From contig NMRB01000062.1 in the NCBI GenBank assembly GCA_002633025.1, forward strand, positions 710,242 through 774,241: DNA of 64,000 bases, in the 5' to 3' direction. This document shows positions 24,367-35,774 of this stretch, piece after piece (positions within the stretch are counted from its first letter, which is position 1; the number at the start of each line of letters is the position of its first letter). The position numbers and the translations under genes were made by a program. The notes under the pieces were generated by a model. The model was not told the DNA's origin and did not search any database. It saw nothing but the letters and a program-made list of their open reading frames with translations. Source of the stretch: Notospermus geniculatus. Lineage: Eukaryota; Nemertea; Pilidiophora; Heteronemertea; Lineidae.

Positions 24367-26954
24367 TAGGTCAAATTTAAGCTTGATTAATAGCCAGGTG
24401 ATTGATATGGTTCTGGTGATACTGGCAATTCTCTCTGCAAGTTAAACAGTCTGTCTCTGCCTACACAACCTTGGCGCTCCGACAACAGCATGAGACATGT
24501 CCACCAGGAACAAATTTAGAATCCCCGATCAGTACCTGCAAAAAAAGTCGTCGATTGACGGAATAAGCCGCATGGAACAATAGGATTTCCATTGTGTGCT
24601 ATGGAGTCAGTACATCACTACCAATTGGGGATTCTACCATTCCACCATTTAGACCAGGATTACCCTAACATGAGTGTGTTGCTAAATATCAGACTTGATA
24701 CGTCATACATGTCATTACAATAGAAACAAAATGGTGGACCATACCTGTCTCTTGCATCAGAGCGCCACAGGTATATTGGTGGCGGAGATGGGAACCATCT
24801 ACGCCAAGTTTACAGTCATTGATAAAACAGGAGACTTATTGCCTTGTAATTGTTGTGGTAACTGCTACGATCTGATGGCATGATTGATCCACCAATATCC
24901 CACGTTATTCACATTCCAGTCGATTAAGAATTCCCCTAAAGAAGATTAACGTTTTTCCCCTAAGATCAAATTCTTTCCTTAGTATGCCATCCAACCGGAG
25001 CGGCTCTAAATGCAATCCTTCGGTAATCAATGGTAGGTTACATGACTTGGTTACGCCACCGTCAAACGAGGGCTTGCAATCTAATATCGCGATCCTTGTG
25101 TGCAATATCATCGCCGGCGTAATTTAATTTGATGTCACTCGCAGTCTCTGCTATGACGAACATCAGCTGCTTGAGATCACCTCAGCAAATACAATCTCAC
25201 ACCTTAAGACTTTCGATATGCCCAGAGGTGTAGATAGCCAATTTGACTATTTTCAGATGGGTATTTATTGGAATTCTATCATCTAATACCCTCCTGGTGA
25301 ATGCTTTCGTGAAATTGAAGTTTTTGTAAAAACTCGTGTCAAATTATTGGTTCTTTGCTCAAGATTGGTGCGGCTTTAATCATGGTGTTGGTGACTGGTG
25401 CTTAAAGGAGACAACTTGAGAGAGTCGGGTGGCGAATACTTTCTTTTTAGCTCTATTGACAATATTAGGCAATTGATTTAAAGAAGGAGGAAACTGGAGT
25501 ACCCGGAGAAAGCCTGCTCAGTCAAAGAGAGCCACCTTTCTACCACATGAAGATGTAGATACAAAAAACCACAGCTGTAAGGTCATGAGTTTTGGCATTT
25601 CCTGTTGGTGATGGTTGGCATTGCTGACGGCATCTGTTGATATCTTCGAATCAAAGTCCTGACACTGATGATGCTTTTGATGTGATGTTGGAGGAGCTAA
25701 CCGGATAAATCTAGGTCTCGCTGACCTTGCATCTGCTGTTTTGGTGTACATACATGTATGCATATGGTTCTTCTGCATTTATGTTTGCGACAACAAATTT
25801 TGAAATTTTAATCCCTGATAAAATCAAAGGGGCTGTTCATTTTCGTCAATTGAGGAATCTGAGTTGTGATCCTTGAGAAAATGGAGAAAGCTATGAAGCA
25901 GCAAATTGGAGCGATTATTCTGTACAGCACAACAAATAATCCCTGCAATTTGCAAGTGCATAGCTTTTTCCGTTTTCCCAGGGATCACAACTCAGATTCC
26001 TCAAGTGACGAAAATGAACAGCCCCTTTGGAGCAGCCAATAGTTGTGCTGATAGTCAGCAAATTGTTCTTCTTACTCTGGCGATAGGAAAAGTGTGGTTC
26101 ATAAGGTTAAGCAACGGTTTATCACCATACTCTCAGCAAGGATGTGCGTAGAAAAAAAGGTCAGTGCCCTGTTGCTGTGGCAGTGACTGTCCACACCAAG
26201 GTTGACGTTGACCTGTTCAAAACTAAATCCCCAGTCTTCGCAGTCGAGTGGAAATGTCAGTCAACAATGGATGAAAACTTACCATCCACGTGTAGTGTTT
26301 GATAAAGCTATTGTCAGCGGATATGAAATTTGAAGGTCATCAAAAGATATTTGTCAAAGTTAGGAACTCTTGACGTTGTCTTTGTGGAGAAAAGACATGT
26401 TGTACCTTCAAAGGATGATGAATTCTAAACTCAGAGTACGACAAAGGTGGCTTCTAGATTTTTCATCTCCTTCAAAAAAACGTCATTATCGACTCTATGA
26501 AATCGCTTGATCAAGTACGAATATGATACCTCCTTGACATTAAAATGGCCAACAGAACGCGCCGTTTTGCCGTGAAATTCAAAGGCACACTGCTCGACAA
26601 GTTGTCTTAGAACACCATTGATTATCTTTGATAGTACTTATCCTTTCTTGGAAGGAGTGCCATCAGGAAGCTTTTAGCAGGATCCTTTAGAGTACGTTCT
26701 GACCTCTAGATGACATCCTTTTATACGCCATTTCTCATGCATGTGATATTCTTTGATAAAAATTGAATTCATCCTTTGTGCTTTCGGCATCTTTTTTGTG
26801 CATCGCTGTTGTCTCCTACCAAATATGGTCTTGCAGCGTCTGATGTGAAATTCGCAAAGGATGGTCATGCAATTGTCAGTTTCGTTTCTTATCTTGTGTC
26901 AAACATATCTTCCTCAATTTGAGTTTCCTTGCAGTGACCAACAAATAAATTATA
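24367..26954. repeat. duplicated segment, right copy
   Basis: Begins at the first base after the gap with the same text as 20706 and stays collinear to the minisatellite. Contains the second copies of the S2 SINE (25445-25560) and of the hairpin (25825-26029). Confidence 0.95.
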
Positions 26955-27240
26955 CAGTGTGATCAACAACAAGTGTTCAATCTGACCTCCTCACACCAAC
27001 CAACATGGCTTTTGCCATGTTGAACAATGTGATCAACAACAGGTGTTCAATCTGACCTTCATTCACCAACCAACATGGCTTGTCATTGTGATCAACAAGT
27101 GTTCAATCAGACTTCCTTGCACCAACCAACATGGCTTTTGTCAATGTGATAGTGTTCAATGTGACCTCCTTGCACCAACCAACATGACAACAAGTGTACG
27201 ATCTGACCTCCCCGCACCAACCCCCATGGCTTTCATCATA
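26955..27240 (+). repeat. 61-bp minisatellite, right copy
   Basis: About five units of the array seen at 23305-23485, here diverged and of uneven length (GTGATCAACAACAGGTGTTC, CACCAACCAACATGGCTT). Confidence 0.8.
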
Positions 27241-27535
27241 ATTATTTTACTACAAGTTAATAAGTTAATGGCTTCATATCAACCCTGAACTTCAGTTCGA
27301 ATATAATCATGCCCTTGAAGGATTTCAGGATGGCCCGAGGGTAGGAGGAGGTGGAGAGATACAGTTTAATGATAAACGTGATTGGGATCTCAGCATGTTT
27401 CAAGGATTAGGCTTTCAAGTTTCATTGTTTGAGTTATATACTTGACGGGTTTTTAGACTGGATACGCTTCTTTGAAGGTCTCACCTTGAGATGATAACTG
27501 AACCATTTTAACCGTTTCTCTGCAATAGACCAGGC

Positions 27536-27675
27536 CCTGGACCAGTCCATATTTATAAAACCTTGCTAGGCTTAGTTACTTAACTAAATTACCCAGCTTG
27601 TACAGGCCAATGTACACATGTACACTCGCAACCAACTACCGGTAAGCTAGCAAGGTTTCACGAATACGGGCCCAG
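27536..27675. mobile_element. MITE with GGGCCCGTATTC-type ends, copy 1
   Basis: ATAAAACCTTGCTAGGCTTA at the left and GCTAGCAAGGTTTCACGAAT then ACGGGCCC at the right are inverted. Copy 2 lies at 62382-62505. Confidence 0.65.
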
Positions 27676-27679
27676 ATTT

Positions 27680-27905
27680 TCATAGTTTTTAGCTCATAGA
27701 GATGAGGTACATGTAGCACACACAGGTTTTAGCTCACAGTGATGAGGAAGCATACATAGGTTTAAGCTCATGGAGATGAGGTAGCAGGCACAGGTTTTAG
27801 CTCAGAGTGATGAGTTAGCATACACAGGTTTTAGCTCAGAGTGATGAGTTAGCATACATACCAGGTAGGTTTTAGCTCAAAGACATGGCTCACAGAGATG
27901 ATATC
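27680..27905 (+). repeat. tandem repeat, unit about 35-40 bp
   Basis: Five to six units of AGGTTTTAGCTCAGAGTGAT then GAGTTAGCATACACA with moderate divergence. Confidence 0.75.
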
Positions 27906-28707
27906 TCACTGAGACGACCAGCTTGACTGAGAAACCTCACGTTTATAGTACACCATCCCCCTTTAAACCTGTTTATACCCCAAACAGCCAATTTTAATGT
28001 TTGTCATTTGATACCCCTTATTCTACGGGATGTCCATAATGTCAGAGTTGTCAGATTTCTTCGAACGTACTAGTTAATGGTACTTATTTCCTGCAACATA
28101 TATATAGTACCCGCCTCTTCGATTATGAGACGGTCAAGGTAACATGAAAAATGAAATTCAAGATTCTTTTCCATCCTGTCGGTATAACTTTTTATTTGAG
28201 TCGAGGAACTTACAAACATGATTTTTTTGGCTTTTTCTTTTTTTCTGGATCCCTTCTGATTCACGTGGGTGGAAGGATCTCCTGATCAAGTGATATGCCA
28301 AGCCCAGGCTAACATTACATCATTGGATATCATTGTGTTGTGCAGGCTTTGTGTCTCATCTCTGCTTTCCCAATGATGCAAATGTGAAAAATCCCTTCTC
28401 AAATTCTGTTTGTTTCCAGTGCAGTATTTCTAATGGTCAAAATACTTTGGACTATCATGCCCCTGACAAAACATCATGAGCTATCAGAAGTTCTTAGCAC
28501 TCCTGCCTCGAGTCCATTTGCTGTCCTGCGAAAAAGGGCTACAAATAGGTCAACTACGATCATTGCCCCTCTTGATAGGCTGCAAGAGGGTGGACATCGT
28601 ATATGACAAAGCCCCCTCAACGTTTATCCCTAAGGTTAATGACTCATGGCTTCCTGCATGATGGAAATCATGTCAATGTTTGATGAGACTCTGTCTGAAA
28701 TCTTGTA

Positions 28708-28885
28708 CAGTGGAACCTCCCTTTAAGGACACCTCTGCCAAGACGACACCTCTTTATTAAGGACAGCAAAGTTCAGTCCCTAAGTGGTCGTATCTATTTC
28801 TTTTGACTTCCATAATGAGGACACCTCTCAATTAAGGACACTGGTCAGTCTTAAAGGTGTCCTTATTAGAGAGGTTCCACTGTAT
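28708..28885. mobile_element. MITE with CAGTGGAACCTC ends
   Basis: ACAGTGGAACCTCCCTTTAA at the left and TTAGAGAGGTTCCACTGTA at the right are inverted copies around AAGGACACCTCT-rich sequence. Diverged relatives at 10880-11375, 18640-18775, 19135-19290 and 43723-43895. It abuts the next element. Confidence 0.75.
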
Positions 28886-29975
28886 TTTTAGCTCACCGTG
28901 GTGAGCTTATACAATGGTTGTTCGTCCGTCGTCTGTCGTCGTCCGTCGTCGTCCGGCGTCGTCCGTCGTCGTCCGTCGTTGTCCGTTAGCAGGGCACGTT
29001 TCGTAACCGCTGGAGCTATTGATCTGAAACTTGGTACATATATACCCCTAGGTCAGACGACCCACGACACCAAGTTTCGGTCCGATCCGATTCTCAGCTT
29101 GGCCACCAGGTGGCGGAAACCAAAAACACAAAAAGTGCAATAACTCCTGAACTAATGACTAGATCATCTCCAAATTTTTATCATAGGTGTAGCTAATAAG
29201 GATACATAACATATATAACGGGTTTTTGATTTGACCTACTTTTCAAGGTCACAGAGGTCAAAGTTCGACAAAAGTAACGAACCTGCCAAAGTTTGTCATT
29301 ATTTCACCGAGCGACTTCATATCTTGCATAAACATGCATTGGAGGGGTACCTTATAAAATACCAAGTTTCGGCCCGATTGGATATCCAATATGGCCACCA
29401 GGTGGCGTAACCTGAAAATCAAGTAAGTGCTATTACTCGGGAACGGCTTGACGCAGAGTGCTCAAATTTGATATTTACCTTCCTCTAGATGACCTTTACA
29501 TGTACGTCAAATTTCGGCCAGATTTGACTTCAAACGTGGCCACCAGGTGGCGTAACCCAAAAATCATCAAAGTGCTGTAAATCAGGAACGCCTTAACCCA
29601 AAGCGCTCCAATGTGCTATGTGGCCCCGTGCAGATGACCTTTATGTGCATGTGAAGTTTCGGCATGATCGGACATCCAATATGGCCGCCAGGTGGCGTAA
29701 CCTGAAAATCATCAAAGTGCTGTAACTCAGGAACGACTTGGACCCAAAGCATTCCAATGTGCTATGTGGCCCCTGCAGATGACCTTCATGTGCATGTGAA
29801 GTTCCGGCCCAATCGGACATGGCCGCCAGGTGGCATAAACCCAAAACTCAAAGTCCTACTTCATGTACTTGGGAATGACTTGACTCAGATTGCTCATATT
29901 ACTGATATGTACCTCCCTCTGTCATTAGACTATTATGTCCAACCCGGTGAGCACATGGTCCATGGACCATTTCAT
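28886..29975 (+). mobile_element. ~1 kb TAGCTCACC element, copy 2
   Basis: Same architecture as 8234-9175: TTTTAGCTCACCGTGGTGAG start, GTCCGTCGTC tract, GTCGAAGTT-type and GGCCGCCAGGTGGCG internal repeats with successive periods near 145 bp (29491, 29636, 29781). Ends CGGTGAGCACATGGTCC. Confidence 0.75.
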
Positions 29976-30126
29976 TCCTGATGAAGAGATTATGTTGGGA
30001 CTGTAAAGTTGATGTTTTGCCATCTCTGAGCTGTTGTACAGATTATCATTCTGTGTTCTTAGGATTTGACGTTTCCGGCTCTGTCACAAATTTCCGAAGT
30101 GATTATCACAAGCAATGGAGAAAACA

Positions 30127-30222
30127 TCCTCCCACAGCAGGGGTTTTTACCTCATCATCCCTTCACACAGCAAACGTGTGGAGAGAAGCAAGACCAAAGC
30201 CCTGCTATGGGAGGATGTGCAG
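30127..30222. mobile_element. short hairpin element, copy 2
   Basis: CATCCTCCCACAGCAGGGG and CCCTGCTATGGGAGGATG inverted ends, as at 4562-4658. Confidence 0.6.
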
Positions 30223-30619
30223 AAAAAGATGAGATATCTGATCTGATTCAGTGCCGTCTGTCAGGTCTGCCTCGTCCGTGATAACAACACAGTAAAACAT
30301 ACACAATAAAACGTGCGTCGTCAGATATCAAAGGTGAATGACTTTTAATGTAATGAGTGGCATCAGCTGCAAAAAAATGTTTTCATCTCCTTTTCATCAA
30401 ATATTCTGTTTCAAAAGTAGATTCTTGGAATTAAATGTGACATTTTACACGATGTAGTTGTACCCCAGAGTATAGGACTCACATTTCATTCAGGGTGGAG
30501 AAAAAATCACCTTGAGAACTGTTTTGTGGTAAGTTTTGGAAAATTTCACCGCCACTTGTGATATTCTTCATGCATTTGACGATCTTCAACGGGAGAGCAA
30601 TGGTATATAGTGGTCGAGT

Positions 30620-30792
30620 CACTGGCTTAACGCTCTGCTCCAAGTTTCTTGTTCGAGTTGGCTCTCAAATAGGAATCACCATTGTTTTACTATGGCTTAT
30701 GCTGAGACCAGTGACAGAAACAACTTCCCATACTTTTCGACCGTTGAGTTGCCCATAGAGAGCCGACTCCCATGAAAAACTGTCATATGGAC
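30620..30792. mobile_element. palindromic element family A
   Basis: CTCTGCTCCAAG..GAGTTGGCTCTC, GGCTTATGCTGAGACCAGTG and GAGTTGCCCATAGAGAGCC. Opposite internal orientation to copy 1. Confidence 0.65.
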
Positions 30793-31011
30793 CATCACTT
30801 TTTGGAATGAGATATCCTTGAAACGTTGCAAAATTGTGATATCTGAAACTTTGTTTCCTTGAGTGAAAAATTTAACCTTTCTGGCTTCTCTTCCTCGATG
30901 CAATTGAGAAAGGTCCCTACAAAGGCCAAAGGTAGCCCTCGGCCTTTTCTGCAACTCCCTGGTTTCTTATGAACAATTTCAGGAGAGATTGGTACATGGC
31001 GTTCCTCCATG

Positions 31012-31167
31012 TAGCATTTTCTTGCATAGGTTTGCTCTCTATGGGCAACTCACCTGTAGAAAGCTACGAGCTGTCTTAGTATATGTCAAAGGACACCAAC
31101 AAGGGTGAATTGCCCATTGAGAGCCAACTTGCATGAAAAAAACTCTCTGTGGAGGAGCACCTTCAGA
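31012..31167. mobile_element. palindromic element family A
   Basis: GCTCTCTATGGGCAACTCAC and the inverted end TTGCCCATTGAGAGCCAACT, then GTGGAGGAGCACCTT. Confidence 0.7.
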
Positions 31168-31687
31168 CTCACTGATGTGGAAATGCCACAACCTGTAGCT
31201 TTACCCCATGAAGTTTGGTGCAATTCAGCGACCCATGGCACATCTCAGAAAATAACTCAAAGATAATGTTATAGTTGATCCCCAAACATCTTAACTGCAA
31301 CTATAAACAACCCACCGTTGTATAAATTCAAGGAAAACAGATGCCTCAATAGTCTAGGGAATGCAACCTGACATGAATCGGCCATTAGAAATCTATCAAA
31401 TGAGGGTGAACTGCTCACGGTGGACGTTTTCAATTCCTTCTAGTCAATATGTGGTCTTCACGATAAGGTATCACCCAAGCTCTAATTGAAATGCTTTCGC
31501 GGCAGTTTAGTTTGGCTATTAGTTTAGGAATGTGGGCAAGGATTCTTGAATTCTCAGGTACTGTCAGGAGTCTATAGGCTGTTTCAGCATTCTGAGATTG
31601 TCAGGCTCCCTCTCATGTGGATGACAAGGGAGAGAAAAAAAAGATTCATGTATCAAGAGCTTACTGCCAAATACAGCATTACAAGGT

Positions 31688-31850
31688 GTTCCTCCACGTG
31701 GAAGTTTTCTCCTGCAAGTTGGCTCTCACTGTACAATTCACCATTGTTGGTTTCCATTGGGCTTTCACAAACAAAGTGACTCAAACAACTACCCATAGTA
31801 TTCTATGGGTGAGTTACCCATAGAGAGCCAATGTGTGAAAATTCTGACAT
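31688..31850. mobile_element. palindromic element family A
   Basis: TTCCTCCACGTGGAAGTTTT, CAAGTTGGCTCTCA and the inverted end GAGTTACCCATAGAGAGCCA. Confidence 0.65.
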
Positions 31851-31889
31851 GAAGTGGTGTCTAGCTCTCTATGGGCAATATATGGTGAT

Positions 31890-32035
31890 TTTATGTGAAG
31901 CAGTAGGAAAGGAATGTGCAGAAAAAAACTCTAGCACCAGAGTTTTACGTCTTTCACAGGAAAAATGGGTCGAAATGGGATGAAACCCAGAACCTCAGAG
32001 GTAATGGGCATCAATTTTTCCTCCGTGCCACTTTG
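31890..32035 (-). mobile_element. S2 SINE copy
   Basis: On the minus strand a B-box-like GGTTCTGGGTTTCATCCC and the S2 tail are recognisable; diverged. Confidence 0.5.
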
Positions 32036-32562
32036 ACCGGAAGGAGGTCACGAACTGACTGCACTTGATGTGGCCCCCTCTGCCAATGTTTTATTAGGGG
32101 CTACTGATCAATTGGGGTGAATTGATCTTCAGGGACAGTCAGCAATTAGATGTGGGAGCTATCAGGAAAATGGAACCAAATGGACGTTTATACCTTGTTG
32201 ATGCTGATGGATATGCCGTTTTGTAACCTTATTCTGCCGTGAAGAGGAAAATGGATGAACGGAACGAATGCATGAAATGCACAAGCATACTTCTTGCTTC
32301 TTTACGACCCGGGTTTCGCATGATGGGATATTTTCTTCTTTGAAGGAAACATTTTTGGCATGTTTGTCGTGCCATTGAGGTGAATGAATTGGTATAAAAT
32401 CCACTACATGGTGTGTTTAATTCATCAAAAGAGACCACCGGTTCTGGAGTGATAAGTTCATGTGAAGCTCAGTGATTCAAGCCTTCACATTCTTGATGTT
32501 GTGATGTCAAGCTTTTACATTGGCTCCTTCACATCATTATCCCAATCTCCCCAGAAACGGTT

Positions 32563-32745
32563 CTGGGAACTCGAGGAGCCACATTCAGTGCATCATTTGA
32601 CCCTTTCAGACCAGTAGTGTGAACTGGGAACTCGAGGAGCCACATTCAGTGCATCATTTGACCCTCTCAGACCAGTAGTGTGAACTGGGAACTCGAGGAG
32701 CCACATTCAGTGCATCATTTGACCCTTTCAGACCAGTAAAAGTGT
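32563..32745 (+). repeat. three near-identical 61-bp tandem units
   Basis: GGGAACTCGAGGAGCCACAT starts at 32565, 32626 and 32687, an exact 61-base period. Units differ at about one base, so the array is young. Unrelated in sequence to the other 61-bp array. Confidence 0.9.
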
Positions 32746-32749
32746 GAAA

Positions 32750-34960
32750 TGGAAATCAAACCTGCGGCCTCCTTGTAATATGTTCGCCACTCAACACCTG
32801 CCGCGCGCTGATGAGCTCCCGTCAGGGTTTCAGGGCTGTCATGGCGCTGTGGACCATCGATGGCTCTCCCCTCAAGGGTCTGGGTTGTGTCCCTGATTAG
32901 ACCTGCTATTGGCACCTGTCACGGCCTCTGAGTTTCAATGTCATGGATTTCAGTTTTACTGAGCTACCCAATCTTCTTTAGCTTCTGAGAAACAGCGGCC
33001 CTCACCTCAGCCTGCCACTGAATTCTCATCTTCCAAGGATAAAACATTCATGTTAATGCTTTCCATATCCTAATCCTAGATTTTCTTTCAACCCTTCCCT
33101 GATCATGAATTTTCCATTCATAAAACATGCATCAAGAAAAAAACGGCTCATCCACCTAACGAGATGCCGCGTGCATGATTAGAAGAACACTAACGCGGTT
33201 TGTTCAGCCGGTTTTTCACATTTCTAAAAATAATTACTATTTCAAATCCGTTCTCGTATTTCAAGGAAATAAACCGAGTCGTGTCTTTGATAAATGATCT
33301 CTCTTATCCTATTGAGTGAAACGCCGCGGAGATGAATCCCGGATACCTTTGGCTGTTCCGATTTAGTTCTTGATTTGGTGCGATATCTTTCTAACCACGA
33401 GCGATGAGTTTTTCCATTACAGGTGTTATTTGTTGCATTCCAGACACAGAAACACTCAGTTGTCATGCCGAGCTCCCATCCGTTTTCGTCAGTCGCACAG
33501 CTGACTTCCCAGGGCAGTGGCAACAAGTCCGAACACCAGGGTGTCCCTGGATGAGTTGTCTATTGCTAGTTATTTCAAGTCTGCTGGACTATTCCTTGCC
33601 TAATTTCTGCCACAATCCTGATCAAATTTTTCATACATAGGGCGTATGGCTTGAAACGTGAAGACAACCCTCATGAAATCCCTTATTCAGCTTAGTCAGA
33701 AAATGTGATGAAGACTTTGATAGTATGCGGCTGTCCTAGACATTGTTGAGCGCACTCAGAAAATTTGCTGGAGAAGTTGACTGTTTAAGGTGGTCCTAAC
33801 TTTTCCATGATAGTACAGCCCTCCAAAGACCTCACAATAGTTTCGCCAGATTTGATTAACAGTTCCTCTCGACAGCAGAACTTCACAGTTACATCTGAAA
33901 GGTCTCTCACAGATTGGCGGCAGAGTCATCTTAGGTATAAACTCAGCCACAGAGGTTTTTGTACCCTTCCTAAGTGAGGAAGTCATCAATTCCCACATAT
34001 AATATCTGATCCTTGCCTCCCTTTCCCTCTCTACCCCTCATTTGGCTCAGAGAAACCCTGAAACAATTCACTGGAGCTGAATTCTCATTAGGGCCAACCT
34101 GAGTGGGAGGGAATTCAATTACAAGCAGCTGTCTGTCCTCATGCAGGTAATTTCGATATCCTGTGCTGTGATTTTGAGATGTGTGGGACTGAAGTCTTCT
34201 TGTAAAAAGGGAGATCAGATTTTTGCCAGGGGAGGGGAAAGTTTCCACCTGCTGTCTCGTTTCCTTGGGCCCTTCATTCTAAAGACAAGGGCCAAAGAGT
34301 TGTATCAGTTGGAAAAGCCAGTAAGGCCTTCGGAAGCCAAGCTTTGATGATACACCAAAATTGCAGTTGTCTGGTGTTGACGGTGTCCACATCTTCCAGC
34401 TGACCTCACAGTAGGCTGTTGATATCTTCGATTGAGGTCCTGATGCTGACAATGTCGGAAACTAGATCCCAGTGCCAAAGCCAGGTCTCTGTGACCTTAC
34501 AACTGTGATTTTGGTGTATTTCTCTTTCTTGCTTTTGTTTGCCAGGGATTCCTTGGCTTCGATATTTATGCCAACCATTACTACAGATCATGGCATGGGT
34601 GATAACCTTCACTTTAAATCTCCGTCAACTTTTGTATACCCTTCCTTCGTCACCATCTAAATTAAGTTTTTTTCATCCGTTTTTGCCTGATCGAACTCCG
34701 AGGAAGAACATCATCAAGCTGTCGTTGACTTGCATAGCGATGATTGCAATCACTGATCAGCCGAGGCAAAATTGAATTACGGCATCTCTTGAAACTTCTT
34801 ACGATGTTTTAAAAAAGCTCGAAGGTTTTAAGTAAATCTGCACTGTCACCTTCTCAAGGATTTGTATGATTGATTGTCCATCCAGCAGTTATTGGGGAGT
34901 AGCATTTCTTGCTGTTCGTAAGCTGCTCTCGTATGAAGAATTTGTTTTCTGTTGTGGCTG
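32750..34960. other. no supported gene
   Basis: A block at about 34405-34520 resembles part of the duplicated segment (GTTGATATCTTCGA, GACCTT, TTTTGGTGTA). A minus frame at 33242-33526 has no recognisable domain. Confidence 0.4.
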
Positions 34961-34964
34961 TTGC

Positions 34965-35770
34965 TAAAGTTTTTCTATTGAGTTTCATGTTCAGCTGTAA
35001 AGGCTATTCCTGTGTGACTTGCTTCATGTTCAGCTGTTGGTGTTCTTTTGTGAAGTGCTTCATGTTCAGCTGTAAAATGCCGCTGTATATTGTATAGAGG
35101 CCTTGCAAATGACGTCACAAGCCGCCATGCTGGGGGGTACATACTGCAGAGGTGCAGCGAAATGTCCCAATGACGTTACGTCAAACACTGGCGTCGCGCA
35201 CTTCACGCAGGCCACGTCACGGTCAGCTCACACCTCTGCCCACTGTGCCCCTCAGCATGGCCGCCAGGATGACGTCATTGCAAGGCCTCTATAAAGAGCT
35301 TCATCTTCAGCTGTAGATGCTGTTAAAGCTGTTGTTGTTTGAAGTGATTCATGCTTTTGATATAACTGAAGCTGGTCTTGTGTAAAATGCTTCATCTTCT
35401 AGGCCTACTTCGATGCTGCTGAAGCTGTTCTTGTGTGAAGTGCTTCATCTTCAGCTGCAGGTTCAGCTTTAGTGTTCTTGTGTAAAGAACTTCGTCTTCA
35501 GTTGTAGGTACAGCTGTAACTTTTGTTGTGTGCAGTGCTTCATCTTTGGCTGTAGTTGCTGCTGAAGCTGTTCTTGTGTGATGTGCTTCATCTTCAGCTG
35601 TTGATGCAGCTGCAGAAAGAAGAGCTTCAATTTATTTTAACCATAAATGCTGCTGAAACTGTTCTTGTGAAGAGCTTCATGTTCAGCTGTATATTCTAAT
35701 GAAGCTGCAAAAATGGTAGTTCCTTGTTTCTGTCAGTTGTGTTCTTTTGAAGAGCTTGTCGGAGGTCAAC
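34965..35770 (+). repeat. degenerate array built on GCTTCATCTTCAGCTGTAG
   Basis: About ten copies of GCTTCATCTTCAGCTG with TGCTGAAGCTGTTCTTGTG between them, spaced about 35-80 bp. The array is interrupted at 35092-35294 by an inverted-repeat element. All frames are broken, so it is not protein-coding. Confidence 0.75.
35092..35294. mobile_element. MITE with TATAGAGGCCTTGCA ends
   Basis: TATAGAGGCCTTGCAAATGA at the left and TCATTGCAAGGCCTCTATA at the right are inverted over about 43 bp, including GCCATGCTG/CAGCATGGC. About 203 bp; inserted inside the tandem array. Related ends occur at 58006-58236. Confidence 0.85.
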
Positions 35771-35774
35771 AATT

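Noticed and set aside
23441-24445. Long open frames of about 300 codons across the gap
   Set aside because: They consist almost entirely of X from the N run and have no meaning.
33242-33526. 94-codon minus-strand frame with several cysteines
   Set aside because: Resembles no family I know, has no start or splice context that stands out, and no transcript evidence is available.
34965-35770. CRISPR-like array
   Set aside because: Units are diverged and unevenly spaced, no unique spacers of constant length, and the genome is eukaryotic.
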